A DNA stretch of 64,000 nucleotides from Mucilaginibacter corticis. Lineage in GTDB: Bacteria > Bacteroidota > Bacteroidia > Sphingobacteriales > Sphingobacteriaceae. Where the stretch lies: contig NZ_VLPK01000001.1 in assembly GCF_007558865.1 (NCBI RefSeq), positions 992,001 to 1,056,000 on the forward strand, written 5' to 3'. Shown one piece after another: positions 15,245 through 24,624 of the stretch. Made by a program: the position numbers and the translations under genes. Below the pieces are notes generated by a model that worked only from the letters and a program-made list of their open reading frames with translations, ran no database searches and was not told the DNA's origin. Numbering within the stretch: position 1 is the first letter of the stretch; every line of letters starts with the position of its first letter.

Positions 15245-17242
15245 CTATTCGGTGGGCCCTTGCCATTCCCAATGCTCACCAAAAAATCCGGCGCTTACTA
15301 CTTTTCCGGGATGCACGGCGTCAGGCGGTGTATTCAGGTCAATTATCGCCCAGTCGGGCAGCATAGGGATCTGTTTTGAATTGTTTAAATACGCGTCTTC
15401 TCTAAAAGTGAACCCACTGTTTAAAACAATATAATGCTCTTTATTTAAAGGGTTGGGATAGATCATTGCCAGGGCATGGTCTTTAGCCGGGTATTTATAT
15501 TGCTTGTTTAGTATGATTTCGGTATTGTTGATAATAAAGGGCAAGTCGTACTCTTTAAATTTAGCTAAAAATTTATTGCTCTGTTTATCACCAAAAACTA
15601 TCAGGTTCGATTTCATATCTTCAGTCGTGATAGCGGTGTCCATTTTTACAATAGCATCACCTCTAAACTGTGCCCGCCATTGCTCAATAAACCGGTTCAT
15701 TTCGGCCTTGCTCCATTTATCAAACAACGCGTTGCTGCTGGTGCCCGATGGCTTAACCACAATAAATGCCGACATGAAGGCGTCGTCTATCGGGCCTTGA
15801 AGATTATGCCTTTTAGCAAGTTTAGCTATTGCCGGTCCCTGTATCCATTTCCCATGTTCCACGTGGAATGATAATTCAGCATCTTTAAACGCATTAATTT
15901 TCAATGTCTCATCATCTATTTTCAAGTCGAATGATCGATTGTTTTTAAACGACTCCGGTAATTGCTGATTGATTAAACTTATAGCCGCTACGTTCTCTGT
16001 TTTAAGTGTAATTGTGTTTCCTTTAATGTTCCCATCCACTCGTGCTTTATTCCAGTGCTGACTCAGCGCGTCCAAGCGCAGCCAATACAAGCTGTTATAC
16101 TTCAGTGTATAAGTGGTAAAATGAATTTCTGCCGGTGGCGGATTTTTGCCTTTCGCCTGGTCTATGGCCAGCAGGCTATCCACAGTTTTAGCAGCGGCTT
16201 TGGTATATCCATGGCCCATATCTTTACCCCAGATCCGGTTAAGCTTTAAACCTTCCTTTTTCATGGCAACTTCCATAATATCCGCCGCTTGCTGCTGCGG
16301 GTCTTTGTCGCCATTGTAGGCATAAAGCGGAAGGTTTGATAAATTACTTGCATAGTCGGTGCAATCATACAAATGCCATAAGGTTTTTTCATACCCGGTT
16401 GGGTGTAGCTCTTCATGCCCGTATTTCAGCATAAAATCAAACGTTTCAGAAAAGCCGGCACCGGGATTTGCTGCCAGCCACATGTCCTGGTAATGCACGG
16501 CAAACTGCCAGGCCGCAGCTCCGCCCATCGAGAAGCCGCGGTCAAACAATCCGTTTTTATTGATTTTATACTTTTTTTCCACATCGGCCAGCGCTTCCAG
16601 CACATCCACCTCGCCGGCAAACTTAAAGGCATTGCAATAACGGCCGTAGGGATAAAGCATAATGGTGTTTTTCATAGAAGGCATTGATCCCGTAAAACCT
16701 TTGCCATCGGCAATAAAATTTACCTCGCTTAGGTTCTCGCCTCGCCCGTGAAACCATAACGAAAGATCGAACGCCGGTCCATTTGCTTCGTAATTATCCG
16801 GCACGGTTACCCCGTAAGGTTGCACCGATCCATCTATCTTTGAAATATATCCCCTTACCACTTCGCCTTTCTGCGTGGTCCACGGCGCTTTTTTGTCCTT
16901 AAGCGCGGCAGCCCTCTCCAAGCCCTCCTGCAAAAGCTTCTTCCCGGAAATAACATCCTTAGCTGCAAAAAACTCCTGGTATTTGAGCGCGTAGTCAACC
17001 GCTTTGAAGTAGATAATTACATCAGGTAAAAGCGAATTTATAAACGGATCTTTTCTTTGCTTAAGCGAATCAATTGCCTTACCTAATTGCAACAGGCCGA
17101 CGCCCAATTCATCACGATCGTTATCGTTTATTATAATACCCTCCGGCGGAATGCGTCGCACAGCCTGTGCAGCAGTTTTAAGGCAAAGCATCGAATTAAA
17201 ACATAACACTAATACGATCAAAAAAGCGTTGGATCTGTTCAT
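15245..17242 (-). CDS. Secreted alpha/beta-hydrolase (esterase/peptidase-like)
   Basis: A 665-aa exported protein (signal peptide about 1-26, ends TAAQA). The N-terminal 110 residues are helical. An alpha/beta-hydrolase domain follows (about 130-350) with oxyanion segment LWFHGRGENL, nucleophile elbow GFSMGG (Ser in the serine-hydrolase position), an acidic segment YNGDKDPQQQ and a His in MGHGYTK. The C-terminal half has beta-rich sequence and a second globular segment (about 480-640). It resembles prolyl-oligopeptidase or polyester-esterase type enzymes, but the substrate is unknown. The parS-like palindrome at 15855-15870 lies inside the gene. Confidence 0.72.
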   Translation of the reverse strand: MNRSNAFLIVLVLCFNSMLCLKTAAQAVRRIPPEGIIINDNDRDELGVGLLQLGKAIDSLKQRKDPFINSLLPDVIIYFKAVDYALKYQEFFAAKDVISGKKLLQEGLERAAALKDKKAPWTTQKGEVVRGYISKIDGSVQPYGVTVPDNYEANGPAFDLSLWFHGRGENLSEVNFIADGKGFTGSMPSMKNTIMLYPYGRYCNAFKFAGEVDVLEALADVEKKYKINKNGLFDRGFSMGGAAAWQFAVHYQDMWLAANPGAGFSETFDFMLKYGHEELHPTGYEKTLWHLYDCTDYASNLSNLPLYAYNGDKDPQQQAADIMEVAMKKEGLKLNRIWGKDMGHGYTKAAAKTVDSLLAIDQAKGKNPPPAEIHFTTYTLKYNSLYWLRLDALSQHWNKARVDGNIKGNTITLKTENVAAISLINQQLPESFKNNRSFDLKIDDETLKINAFKDAELSFHVEHGKWIQGPAIAKLAKRHNLQGPIDDAFMSAFIVVKPSGTSSNALFDKWSKAEMNRFIEQWRAQFRGDAIVKMDTAITTEDMKSNLIVFGDKQSNKFLAKFKEYDLPFIINNTEIILNKQYKYPAKDHALAMIYPNPLNKEHYIVLNSGFTFREDAYLNNSKQIPMLPDWAIIDLNTPPDAVHPGKVVSAGFFGEHWEWQGPTE
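15855..15870. promoter_or_regulatory. parS-like palindrome inside a gene
   Basis: TGTTCCACGTGGAATG has the full 12-bp core TTCCACGTGGAA of the parS sites at 28165-28263 and differs only in the last two bases. Within a hydrolase coding sequence, as parS sites often are. A 12-bp core is not expected by chance in 64 kb, so it may be a weak fourth ParB site. Confidence 0.5.
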
Positions 17243-17399
17243 GGTTGACGGTTCATCTTAAAGTAAAAATAGTGCATAAATTTGCCTTTATTCTCTTTTA
17301 ATTTTTGCTTATATTAGTTTCGTCTATAAATCCAACAGCCCAATATTTCAGGTGAGTTTATTAGTTATAAGTTAATAAATGCTATTTTAGCGAGAATTT

Positions 17400-20300
17400 A
17401 TGCATTCGTCAGAAAATTACGACGTACTTATCGCCAAGATCAATACTTTCATCAGGAAGTATTATCTGAACAAGCTTTTGCGGGGGCTGATATTTTTGTG
17501 CGCGGGACTGTTTTCTGCCTATGTTGTAATCACTTTAAGCGAGTATTTCGGCAATTTTAATTCGTTTTTTAGGGGGGTACTTTTTTACGGATTTATCCTG
17601 CTTAACCTGGGTCTTATCGGCTGGCTGGTCATCCCATCTTTAATGGCCTGGCTAAAAATGGGCAGCACTTTAACACATGACGAAGCCGCTGAAATTATAG
17701 GCAAACACTTTGCCGATATTAATGACAAACTGCTTAATACACTTCAACTCAAAAAACTGGCCACCGAAGACGAACGCCACCGCCTGCTGATAGAAGCCAG
17801 TATAGACCAAAAGATAGAGAATTTAAAACCGGTACGCTTTCCATCGGCCGTTAACATAAAGGATAATTCAAAATATTTGAAGTGGATCCTGGCCCCGGCG
17901 GCGGTTATTATCGTTATCGGCCTGGCCGCACCGTCTATCCTTACTGAAAGCACAAAAAAGATCATCAGGCATAACGAATACTTTGCGCCGGTAACACCCT
18001 TTCAGTTTGTGGTGTTAAACAGCAGCCTTTCAACCGTACAGGGCGATGACCTGAAACTTGACCTGAAACTAACCGGCAACCAATTGCCTGCTGATGTTTA
18101 TGTAGAAACGGCCAACAACACGTTTAAGCTGGATAAAGAGAATGTAAGCAAATTTCATTACCTGTTTACCAACCTGCAGCAAAACACCGGTTTCAGGTTA
18201 GTTGGTAACGGCTTTACATCGCCGCTGTATGAAATCAAGGTAAACTTACGCCCGTCTTTACTGCTTTTTGATGTCGAGCTTAAATACCCCGCTTATCTGC
18301 ATAAAAAAAATGAAACGCTGGCCAATGCCGGCGATCTGACCATCCCGGCAGGTACAACGGTTAGGTGGTTGTTCCACACGCAGAATGCAACCACTTTGTC
18401 TTTTGAAATTAATAACCGCCGGTATGAGCTAAGCCCTGCGGGCAGTGATGTTTTTGAACATACCGAACAGGTTAACAAGCCATCGGTTTACAAGTTAAAC
18501 CCGCAAAACGCGGTGGTTAAAAAAACAGATTCGGCATCATACCGTATCAATACCATTGCCGATGAGCCGCCAACCATCAATGTTGATGAAAAGCCCGACT
18601 CGGTTAGCCACCAGGCATTTTATTTTAACGGTAAGATCCAGGATGATCATGGTTTTTCGTCACTCACCTTTCATTACAGGATCGGTGCGCCGGGCGATAA
18701 AAACGCAGAGCACGACTTGGTTAAACCGGTTAAAGCAAACCTGAACCAATCGCTGTCTGATTTCTTTTATTTCTGGAACCTGAAAGAACTGGGTATAAAA
18801 CCCGGCGACCAGGTGACTTACTTTTTTGAGGTTGCCGACAATGACAACGTTAATGGACCTAAAAAAGCCCGCAGCACCGAGCGCACCTTACATGTGCCGG
18901 ATGCCAACGAAATGCGGGCAGAGTTAAACGCAGGCACAGCCGGTGTTAAACAAAAAATGCAATCGGCTATTAAACTGGCCGACCAGGTAGAGCGCGACGC
19001 GAAAAAAATGGACCAGATGCTGTTGAATAAAAGCACCCTGTCATTCGATGAAAAGAAACAGGTAGATGATCTTTTGCAAAAAAGAAAAGAATTAGAAGAT
19101 CTGGTTAAAGAAATACAGAAAGAAAACAGAAACAACCTTTATAATAGGCGCGAGACCGAGCAGCAAAACAAGGAATTGTTAGACGAGCAAAAGCAAATTG
19201 AAAATTTGCTGAACAATGTGCTTGACCCTAAAACCAAAGAATTGCTGCAAAAATTACAGCAACTGATGCAGAACGAGCAAAAAGACGGCACCCGCAACGA
19301 ATTATCCAAAATGCAGATGGATAATAAATCGCTTAAAAAGGAGCTTGACCGCATGCTTGACCTGTACAAAAAGCTGGAATTTGATCAAAAATTAAATCAA
19401 AACATCAACCAGTTAAAAAAGCTGGCAGAAAAACAGCAAAAATTAGCAGAAGACAGCAAGCAGGCCGACGCTCAGCCCAAAACAGGTAATGATAAAGAAC
19501 AAACCGACAGGCTGCAGCAGCAACAGCAAAATCTGAATAAAGAGTTCCAGGATATTAAGCAGAATTTAAAGGACCTGGACAACGCCGAGAATAAGCAGGA
19601 TTTTAAAAATCCCCAGAGCGAGGAAAAAAATATTGAGGATAATATGAACCAAAGTTCAGATCAATTGTCTAAAAATAATAAATCAAAAGCGTCGGAGTCG
19701 CAGCAGGAGTCGGCAAAACAAATGCAGCAGCTTGCCCAAAAGATGGAACAGGACCAGGAGGACCAGGATTCAAAGCAAACCGAAGTGGATGTAAAACAAC
19801 TGCGAGAGTTGTTAAAAAGTTTAGTGAACAGTTCTTTCAGCCAGGAAAAAGTGATGGAATCTTTTAAAGGGCTTGGCATGGCAGACCCTAATTATGTAAC
19901 TTTAACGCAAACGCAGAAAAACATAAAGGATAACCTAAAGACCGCCGAGGACAGTTTATTTGCATTGAGCAAGCGGATCCCGCAGATCCAATCGACCGTT
20001 AATCGTGAAATTGGCGCAATTAACACGCAGATTGATAACGCGATAGATAATTTAAGCGACAGGCGCACGGCCGAAGCAAACCGCAACCAGCAGTATGCCA
20101 TGACATCTATGAACAACCTGGCTTTGATGCTAAGCGACGCTTTATCGCAGCTGCAAAATAAAATGAACTCGAAAAACGGTAAGGGTAAATCCAAGCAGAT
20201 GTCGGTTTCGCAGTTAAGGCAAATGGAAGAGAAGCTTGGCCAGAACATGCAGAAAATGCGCGACCAGATGCAGAAGCAGGGCAACACCCCGATGGGGCAA

Positions 20301-20744
20301 AGCCAGCATGGCCAAATGAGCGAACAACTGGCAAAAATGGCCCGCGAGCAGGAAATGATAAGACAATCTTTACAGGAAATTAACAATGATTTAAGTAAGG
20401 ATGGCGGTGCCGGGATCAAGGATGCTGATAAAATATCGCAACAAATGGAACAAACTGCCAAAGATATCGTAAACAGGAAAATAACCGATGAGGCATTAAA
20501 CAGGCAAAAGGAGATCCATACGCGCTTATTGGAGGCCGAAAAAGCCGAACAGGAGCGGGAACAGGATAAGCAACGGGAGAGCCATGTGGGAACGGATATG
20601 CCGCCGGGTTATATTAAAGCGCTGCAGGACTATCAGCAACTGAATGAAAAACAAACAGAGCAAATTAAAACCGTGACCCCGGGTCTTAATTTGTTCTATA
20701 AGCAAAAAATAAAATCGTATTTTGATCAACTTAATGCCAAATAA
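17400..20744 (+). CDS. Large membrane-anchored coiled-coil protein (DUF4175-like)
   Basis: A 1114-aa inner-membrane protein. Transmembrane segments lie near residues 23-45, 50-75 and 160-180. A beta-rich extracytoplasmic region (about 190-490) is followed by a very long Gln/Lys/Glu-rich coiled coil (about 510-1090) with runs such as QQQQQNLNKEFQ and SRxSQL-type heptads. Topology and length fit the DUF4175 group of large Bacteroidota membrane proteins, whose role is not known to me. The following gene starts 1 nt after its stop, so it heads an operon with an RsbW-like ATPase and ybeY. Confidence 0.75.
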   Translation: MHSSENYDVLIAKINTFIRKYYLNKLLRGLIFLCAGLFSAYVVITLSEYFGNFNSFFRGVLFYGFILLNLGLIGWLVIPSLMAWLKMGSTLTHDEAAEIIGKHFADINDKLLNTLQLKKLATEDERHRLLIEASIDQKIENLKPVRFPSAVNIKDNSKYLKWILAPAAVIIVIGLAAPSILTESTKKIIRHNEYFAPVTPFQFVVLNSSLSTVQGDDLKLDLKLTGNQLPADVYVETANNTFKLDKENVSKFHYLFTNLQQNTGFRLVGNGFTSPLYEIKVNLRPSLLLFDVELKYPAYLHKKNETLANAGDLTIPAGTTVRWLFHTQNATTLSFEINNRRYELSPAGSDVFEHTEQVNKPSVYKLNPQNAVVKKTDSASYRINTIADEPPTINVDEKPDSVSHQAFYFNGKIQDDHGFSSLTFHYRIGAPGDKNAEHDLVKPVKANLNQSLSDFFYFWNLKELGIKPGDQVTYFFEVADNDNVNGPKKARSTERTLHVPDANEMRAELNAGTAGVKQKMQSAIKLADQVERDAKKMDQMLLNKSTLSFDEKKQVDDLLQKRKELEDLVKEIQKENRNNLYNRRETEQQNKELLDEQKQIENLLNNVLDPKTKELLQKLQQLMQNEQKDGTRNELSKMQMDNKSLKKELDRMLDLYKKLEFDQKLNQNINQLKKLAEKQQKLAEDSKQADAQPKTGNDKEQTDRLQQQQQNLNKEFQDIKQNLKDLDNAENKQDFKNPQSEEKNIEDNMNQSSDQLSKNNKSKASESQQESAKQMQQLAQKMEQDQEDQDSKQTEVDVKQLRELLKSLVNSSFSQEKVMESFKGLGMADPNYVTLTQTQKNIKDNLKTAEDSLFALSKRIPQIQSTVNREIGAINTQIDNAIDNLSDRRTAEANRNQQYAMTSMNNLALMLSDALSQLQNKMNSKNGKGKSKQMSVSQLRQMEEKLGQNMQKMRDQMQKQGNTPMGQSQHGQMSEQLAKMAREQEMIRQSLQEINNDLSKDGGAGIKDADKISQQMEQTAKDIVNRKITDEALNRQKEIHTRLLEAEKAEQEREQDKQRESHVGTDMPPGYIKALQDYQQLNEKQTEQIKTVTPGLNLFYKQKIKSYFDQLNAK

Positions 20745-20745
20745 C

Positions 20746-21168
20746 ATGGACCCGGTACCTATTCAATCAACCGACTTATATACTTTGCAACTTCCTTCTG
20801 TAAGGGAGAGTATTACGGTATTGGAAAACCTTATAGAAGAAATTGCTGACAAATATCATGTTAGTGACGATATCTTTGCCAATATGATGACCTGCCTTAA
20901 TGAGGCGGTTACCAATGCTATTGTGCATGGTAATAAACTGGACCCTGCTAAACTGGTAATTGTAAACGTTGAGGTTGATCCAAAACGATCTACCTGGACC
21001 ATTACAGACGAAGGCGAAGGCTTTGATTATAACCACCTGCCCGACCCAACCGCCGAAGAAAATCTTGAAAACCTGACAGGCCGCGGTGTTTTTATTATTA
21101 AACACCTTGCAGACCAATGTGTATTTAACACCAAGGGTAACGAGGTTGAACTGCTATTTAAATTATAA
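20746..21168 (+). CDS. RsbW-like serine kinase / anti-sigma ATPase
   Basis: A 140-aa GHKL ATP-binding protein of the anti-sigma kinase type (HATPase_c_2). The N box is NEAVTNAIVHGNK, the G1 box DEGEGFD and the G2-like segment ENLTGRGVFIIKHLAD. Such proteins phosphorylate anti-anti-sigma (STAS) partners or bind sigma factors. No STAS gene is nearby, so the partner must be elsewhere. The ATG at 20746 follows the previous stop by 1 nt; an ATG at 20734 overlapping the previous gene is also possible. Its stop overlaps the ybeY start (TAATG). Confidence 0.83.
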   Translation: MDPVPIQSTDLYTLQLPSVRESITVLENLIEEIADKYHVSDDIFANMMTCLNEAVTNAIVHGNKLDPAKLVIVNVEVDPKRSTWTITDEGEGFDYNHLPDPTAEENLENLTGRGVFIIKHLADQCVFNTKGNEVELLFKL

Positions 21169-21599
21169 TGCCCTCTGTACAGTTTTTTGAAGAAGATATA
21201 ACCTACAAGCTTAAAAATAAAATAAAGGTACGCCAATGGATCAATGACACCATTGTTGCCGAGGGTTTTAAGCTGCAGGATCTAACTTATATTTTTTGTT
21301 CGGACGCTTATTTGCTGCAGATCAACCAGCAATACCTTGATCATGATACTTATACGGATATCATCACCTTTGATAATTCTGAATACGAAGGCGAAATAAC
21401 GGGTGATATCTTCATTTCTATCCCCCGTATCCAGGAGAACGCAACCATCTTTAAGGTGCCTGAAACAGACGAACTGCACCGCGTTATTATCCATGGCGCA
21501 TTGCACCTGCTGGGCTACACAGACAAGTCGCCGGCCGACAAGAAAAAAATGACAGAAAAAGAAGACTACTATTTGGCTAAACGCTTATTTATTAGCTAA
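21168..21599 (+). CDS. ybeY: rRNA maturation endonuclease YbeY
   Basis: A 143-aa YbeY, a zinc-dependent single-strand endoribonuclease acting in 16S rRNA 3'-end processing and ribosome quality control. The metal motif reads HGALHLLGYTD. The first two His are present, while the third ligand position (His in HGxLHLxGYDH of E. coli) is Asp; similar variants occur in Bacteroidota homologues as I recall. The upstream conserved block TYTDIITFDNSEYEGEITGDIFIS is clear. It is coupled to the RsbW-like gene by a 1-nt overlap. Confidence 0.9.
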   Translation: MPSVQFFEEDITYKLKNKIKVRQWINDTIVAEGFKLQDLTYIFCSDAYLLQINQQYLDHDTYTDIITFDNSEYEGEITGDIFISIPRIQENATIFKVPETDELHRVIIHGALHLLGYTDKSPADKKKMTEKEDYYLAKRLFIS

Positions 21600-21637
21600 T
21601 TTTACTGTATTCAAATCTGAAACCCAATTTTATTACT

Positions 21638-22150
21638 ATGAAAATATTAGCAATTTTTTTCGCGCTACTGTTTGTCAGCGCGCCGGCATCAGTTTATGAT
21701 TTTAAACTGAAGACCATTGAAGGCAAAGACTTCTCTTTGGCCAAATTTAAAGGTAAAAAAATATTAGTGGTAAATACCGCCTCAAAATGCGGATTTACGC
21801 CACAGTACAAAGATTTAGAGCAACTGGCCGAAACCTACAAAGACAAATTGGTTATAGTAGGCTTCCCGGCAAATAACTTTGGCGGGCAAGAGCCCGGTAC
21901 TGATGCCGAGATCAAAACTTTTTGCTCAGACCTTTACAAAGTATCTTTCCCCATGAGCACCAAGGTAAGTGTTAAAGGTGATGACATTGCACCACTGTTT
22001 AAATACTTAACCACTGCAGAAAACCCTGATTTTACAGGCGAGATCAAATGGAACTTTGAGAAATTTTTGTTAGATGAAAACGGCAAGCTTATCCACCGCT
22101 TCCGTTCTGCGGTAAAACCAATGGACCCGGCTATTACCGGCAATTTGTAA
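21638..22150 (+). CDS. Glutathione peroxidase family thiol peroxidase
   Basis: A 170-aa exported thiol peroxidase (signal peptide about 1-16). It has all GPx landmarks: NTASKCGFTPQY with the peroxidatic Cys, GFPANNFGGQEPG with the Gln, and WNFEKFLLDENG with the catalytic Trp/Asn. Bacterial members without selenocysteine usually take electrons from thioredoxin. It probably detoxifies peroxides in the periplasm. It follows ybeY by 38 nt and ends at a strong terminator. Confidence 0.88.
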   Translation: MKILAIFFALLFVSAPASVYDFKLKTIEGKDFSLAKFKGKKILVVNTASKCGFTPQYKDLEQLAETYKDKLVIVGFPANNFGGQEPGTDAEIKTFCSDLYKVSFPMSTKVSVKGDDIAPLFKYLTTAENPDFTGEIKWNFEKFLLDENGKLIHRFRSAVKPMDPAITGNL

Positions 22151-22176
22151 TCACGTTTAACATACCATATAATAAG

Positions 22177-22200
22177 AAAGCCACCTTTTCGGGTGGCTTT
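22177..22200. terminator. Bidirectional terminator between gpx and mlaD
   Basis: Perfect 9-bp stem AAAGCCACC/GGTGGCTTT, loop TTTTCG, followed by TTTTTTG; shared by the two convergent units. Confidence 0.85.
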
Positions 22201-22205
22201 TTTGT

Positions 22206-22967
22206 TTAGTCCTTCTTCGCATTCTTATCGGCTTCTTTCTGTGCTTTCTTTATCGAATCCTGCCGGGCCTTTTCGGCTTTCTTTTTCTTGTTGAAGAAAC
22301 CTTTCAGCAGGAAATTATGCTGAGCCGCGGTTAAATCTTCATTTAGCGTGCTGGTGGTTTTATGTACCGTTTGCATGGTTGTTTTTGCCTGGGCTACTGT
22401 CTTTTCCATTTCGCGGGCCATTTTATCATTATTTAACAAACGACCAATGCTGCCTTTACCGCCGTTTACTTTAGCTACAATTTGCGATAATCCGTCAATC
22501 AGCGAGCCTGCATTATCGGCCATTTTGGTAAACTTGCCTATTATCTTATCCACATCAACCGGGTTCACAGAGCCTATCTTGTCGCCGTCTTTAACCATAT
22601 CTGTGGTATTAGCGCCACCCGGCATCAGCACGATCAGCTTATCACCCATCAAACCATCGCTGCCAATACTCATTTTTGCATCTTTTTTAATGAACTTTTT
22701 AACATCATCATCAATGGTAAGTATAACCTGTACAGTAGTATCATTAATTATATTGATATCATTCACCACACCTACGTTTATACCGGCAAAGCGTACGTTA
22801 TTGCCTACCTGTAAGCCGTTAACGTTTTTAAAATTTCCGCTTAGCTTAATGGTGGCGCTAAACAGGCTTTTTTGGTTACCGATGAAAAATATGGCGGCTA
22901 TCAGTACCAGCAGACCAATAAATGTAAATAGTCCTATTTTCCATTTCTGCGATGAAGTTGTTTTCAT
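22206..22967 (-). CDS. mlaD: MlaD-family MCE lipid transport protein
   Basis: A 253-aa protein with one N-terminal transmembrane helix (about 11-30) and one MCE domain (about 38-115: LSGNFKNVNGLQVGNNVRFAGINVG). It is anchored in the inner membrane and carries phospholipids through a hexameric ring for the Mla transporter. The C-terminus is helical and very Lys-rich. Its start overlaps the stop of mlaF by 4 nt (ATGA), so the three genes mlaE-mlaF-mlaD form one unit. Confidence 0.88.
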   Translation of the reverse strand: MKTTSSQKWKIGLFTFIGLLVLIAAIFFIGNQKSLFSATIKLSGNFKNVNGLQVGNNVRFAGINVGVVNDINIINDTTVQVILTIDDDVKKFIKKDAKMSIGSDGLMGDKLIVLMPGGANTTDMVKDGDKIGSVNPVDVDKIIGKFTKMADNAGSLIDGLSQIVAKVNGGKGSIGRLLNNDKMAREMEKTVAQAKTTMQTVHKTTSTLNEDLTAAQHNFLLKGFFNKKKKAEKARQDSIKKAQKEADKNAKKD

Positions 22968-23755
22968 GATATATCTTTAAAAAATGACTGTACAATTTTG
23001 TTCTTTGATTTTTGAAGGCCGTCAAACGAGCCCTCCTCAATATATTCGCCATCGTTCATTACTACTACCCTATCCGCAGTGATGCGGGCGCATTCCATAT
23101 CATGGGTAATGATGATAGAGGTTGTTTTATATTTCTTTTGCATGTTCAGGATCAGCTCGCTGATCTCGCGCGAGGTTATCGGGTCAAGTCCTGTTGTTGG
23201 CTCGTCATACAGCATGATTTCGGGTTTGATAATGAGGGTTCTTGCCAGTCCGGCGCGTTTGCGCATACCGCCTGACAGGTCAGACGGCATTTTATCGATA
23301 GCATCCGCTAAACCAACACCCTCCAATACCTCTTCAACACGTTTATCTATCTCTGCCTGGTCTTTTATCTTTAATACCCGGGTAAGCGGAAACTCCAGGT
23401 TCTCGCGCACGGTCATCGAATCATATAAAGCCCCGCTCTGGAACAAAAAGCCGATCTTTATCCGCAGTTCTTTTAATTCTTTCTCTTTTAAACCGGGCAC
23501 TTCTTCGCCAAATACTTTTAAAGTTCCGTCATCAGGTGTCAGCATACCAACAATACATTGTATGGTAACAGATTTTCCCTGTCCCGATTTACCCAGCACC
23601 ACCACGTTTTCGCCGCGATGCACAACCAGGTTAATGTCCTTTAAAACATCCTTATTGCCGAATGATTTCTTGAGATGTTTGATCTCGATAACCACCTCCT
23701 GTTTATCATGGGTTTTCTTTTCTTTCGGCTCCGCAGTTGTTGCTTTCTCTTCCAT
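22964..23755 (-). CDS. mlaF: Mla-type ABC transporter ATPase
   Basis: A 263-aa ATPase of the phospholipid/retrograde lipid transporter. Walker A GKSGQGKS, signature LSGGMRKRAGLARTL, Walker B IMLYDEPTTGLD and the H-loop IITHD are all intact. The first 20 residues are a charged extension. It is placed between mlaE (3-nt gap upstream) and mlaD. Confidence 0.92.
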   Translation of the reverse strand: MEEKATTAEPKEKKTHDKQEVVIEIKHLKKSFGNKDVLKDINLVVHRGENVVVLGKSGQGKSVTIQCIVGMLTPDDGTLKVFGEEVPGLKEKELKELRIKIGFLFQSGALYDSMTVRENLEFPLTRVLKIKDQAEIDKRVEEVLEGVGLADAIDKMPSDLSGGMRKRAGLARTLIIKPEIMLYDEPTTGLDPITSREISELILNMQKKYKTTSIIITHDMECARITADRVVVMNDGEYIEEGSFDGLQKSKNKIVQSFFKDIS

Positions 23756-23758
23756 GGC

Positions 23759-24538
23759 CTATTTATAAAATAATATACTGGTGATCTGTACAGCAATAGC
23801 GTCTATCACGAAGATCCACAGCGAGGCGGTTACTACGGCCGAGTTGGCGGCAAGGCCTACGCTCTCTGTACCTTTGCTTGAATGGAAGCCTTTGTAGCAG
23901 CCCACAAAGCCAATAGCCAGGCCAAAGAATATGGTTTTAATAAAAGCGGGTAAAAAGTCGGTATAATCAAGCGATGAGATCACTTTAGTGGCATAAAGTG
24001 ATATGTTGATATGGTCGCGCAGGTTAAGGGCCAGGAAGCCACCAAATAAGCCTATAGCATCACCTATTACCGAAAGGATGGGCACCATTACTGTTGTAGC
24101 CAAAATACGCGTTACAACCAGGTATTGCAACGGATTAGCGCCTGATACATCCATAGCATCCAGCTGCTCGGTAACTTTCATACTGCCCAGCTCGGCGCCG
24201 ATGCTTGACGCTATCTTGCCGGCACAGATTATGGCAATGATCACCGGGCCTATTTCGCGGATAAAAGATACTGAAAGGGTTTTGGGCAGCATGCTTGCCG
24301 CGCCAAAACTAACAAGGGTGGGCCTTAATTGTAAAATTAAAACCACACCCATGATAAATGATGTTATACCAACCAACGTCATTGACCGGTAACCTATTTC
24401 ATAACATTGCCTTACAAACTCAGACCATTCAAAACCGCCCGCAAAAATATTTTTGAAGAACCGGATAAAAAAAGATACTTGTTCGCCAATGTCTTCCAGC
24501 CATTTTTTCCAGCCGGGTATAGTGATCTCTTCTGCCAT
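23759..24538 (-). CDS. mlaE: MlaE-family ABC permease
   Basis: A 259-aa integral membrane permease of the MlaE/TTG2B family, with about five to six hydrophobic segments and the family blocks ELGSMKVTEQLDAMDVSGANP and GCYKGFHSSKGTESVGLAAN. First gene of the mlaEFD unit, which maintains outer-membrane lipid asymmetry. Confidence 0.92.
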   Translation of the reverse strand: MAEEITIPGWKKWLEDIGEQVSFFIRFFKNIFAGGFEWSEFVRQCYEIGYRSMTLVGITSFIMGVVLILQLRPTLVSFGAASMLPKTLSVSFIREIGPVIIAIICAGKIASSIGAELGSMKVTEQLDAMDVSGANPLQYLVVTRILATTVMVPILSVIGDAIGLFGGFLALNLRDHINISLYATKVISSLDYTDFLPAFIKTIFFGLAIGFVGCYKGFHSSKGTESVGLAANSAVVTASLWIFVIDAIAVQITSILFYK

Positions 24539-24624
24539 AGGTAGTGATATTAGTGTACTAACAACAAATTTTTTATTAATTGTTTTTAGCCCTCAATACA
24601 CCATCCCGTGGCAGCAGGTTCTTA

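Noticed and set aside
20107..20334. Antisense frame within the DUF4175-like gene
   Set aside because: Shadow frame without a ribosome site or conserved pattern.
19892..20461. Long antisense frame (189 codons) opposite the coiled-coil gene, with smaller ones nearby
   Set aside because: Cys/Ser/Leu-rich translation typical of the reverse strand of Gln/Lys-rich coding DNA; no start signals or domain, and the sense gene is well supported.
22348..23768. Two long plus-strand frames opposite mlaD and mlaF
   Set aside because: They mirror well-supported Mla genes and show only low-complexity Ser/Ile-rich translation.
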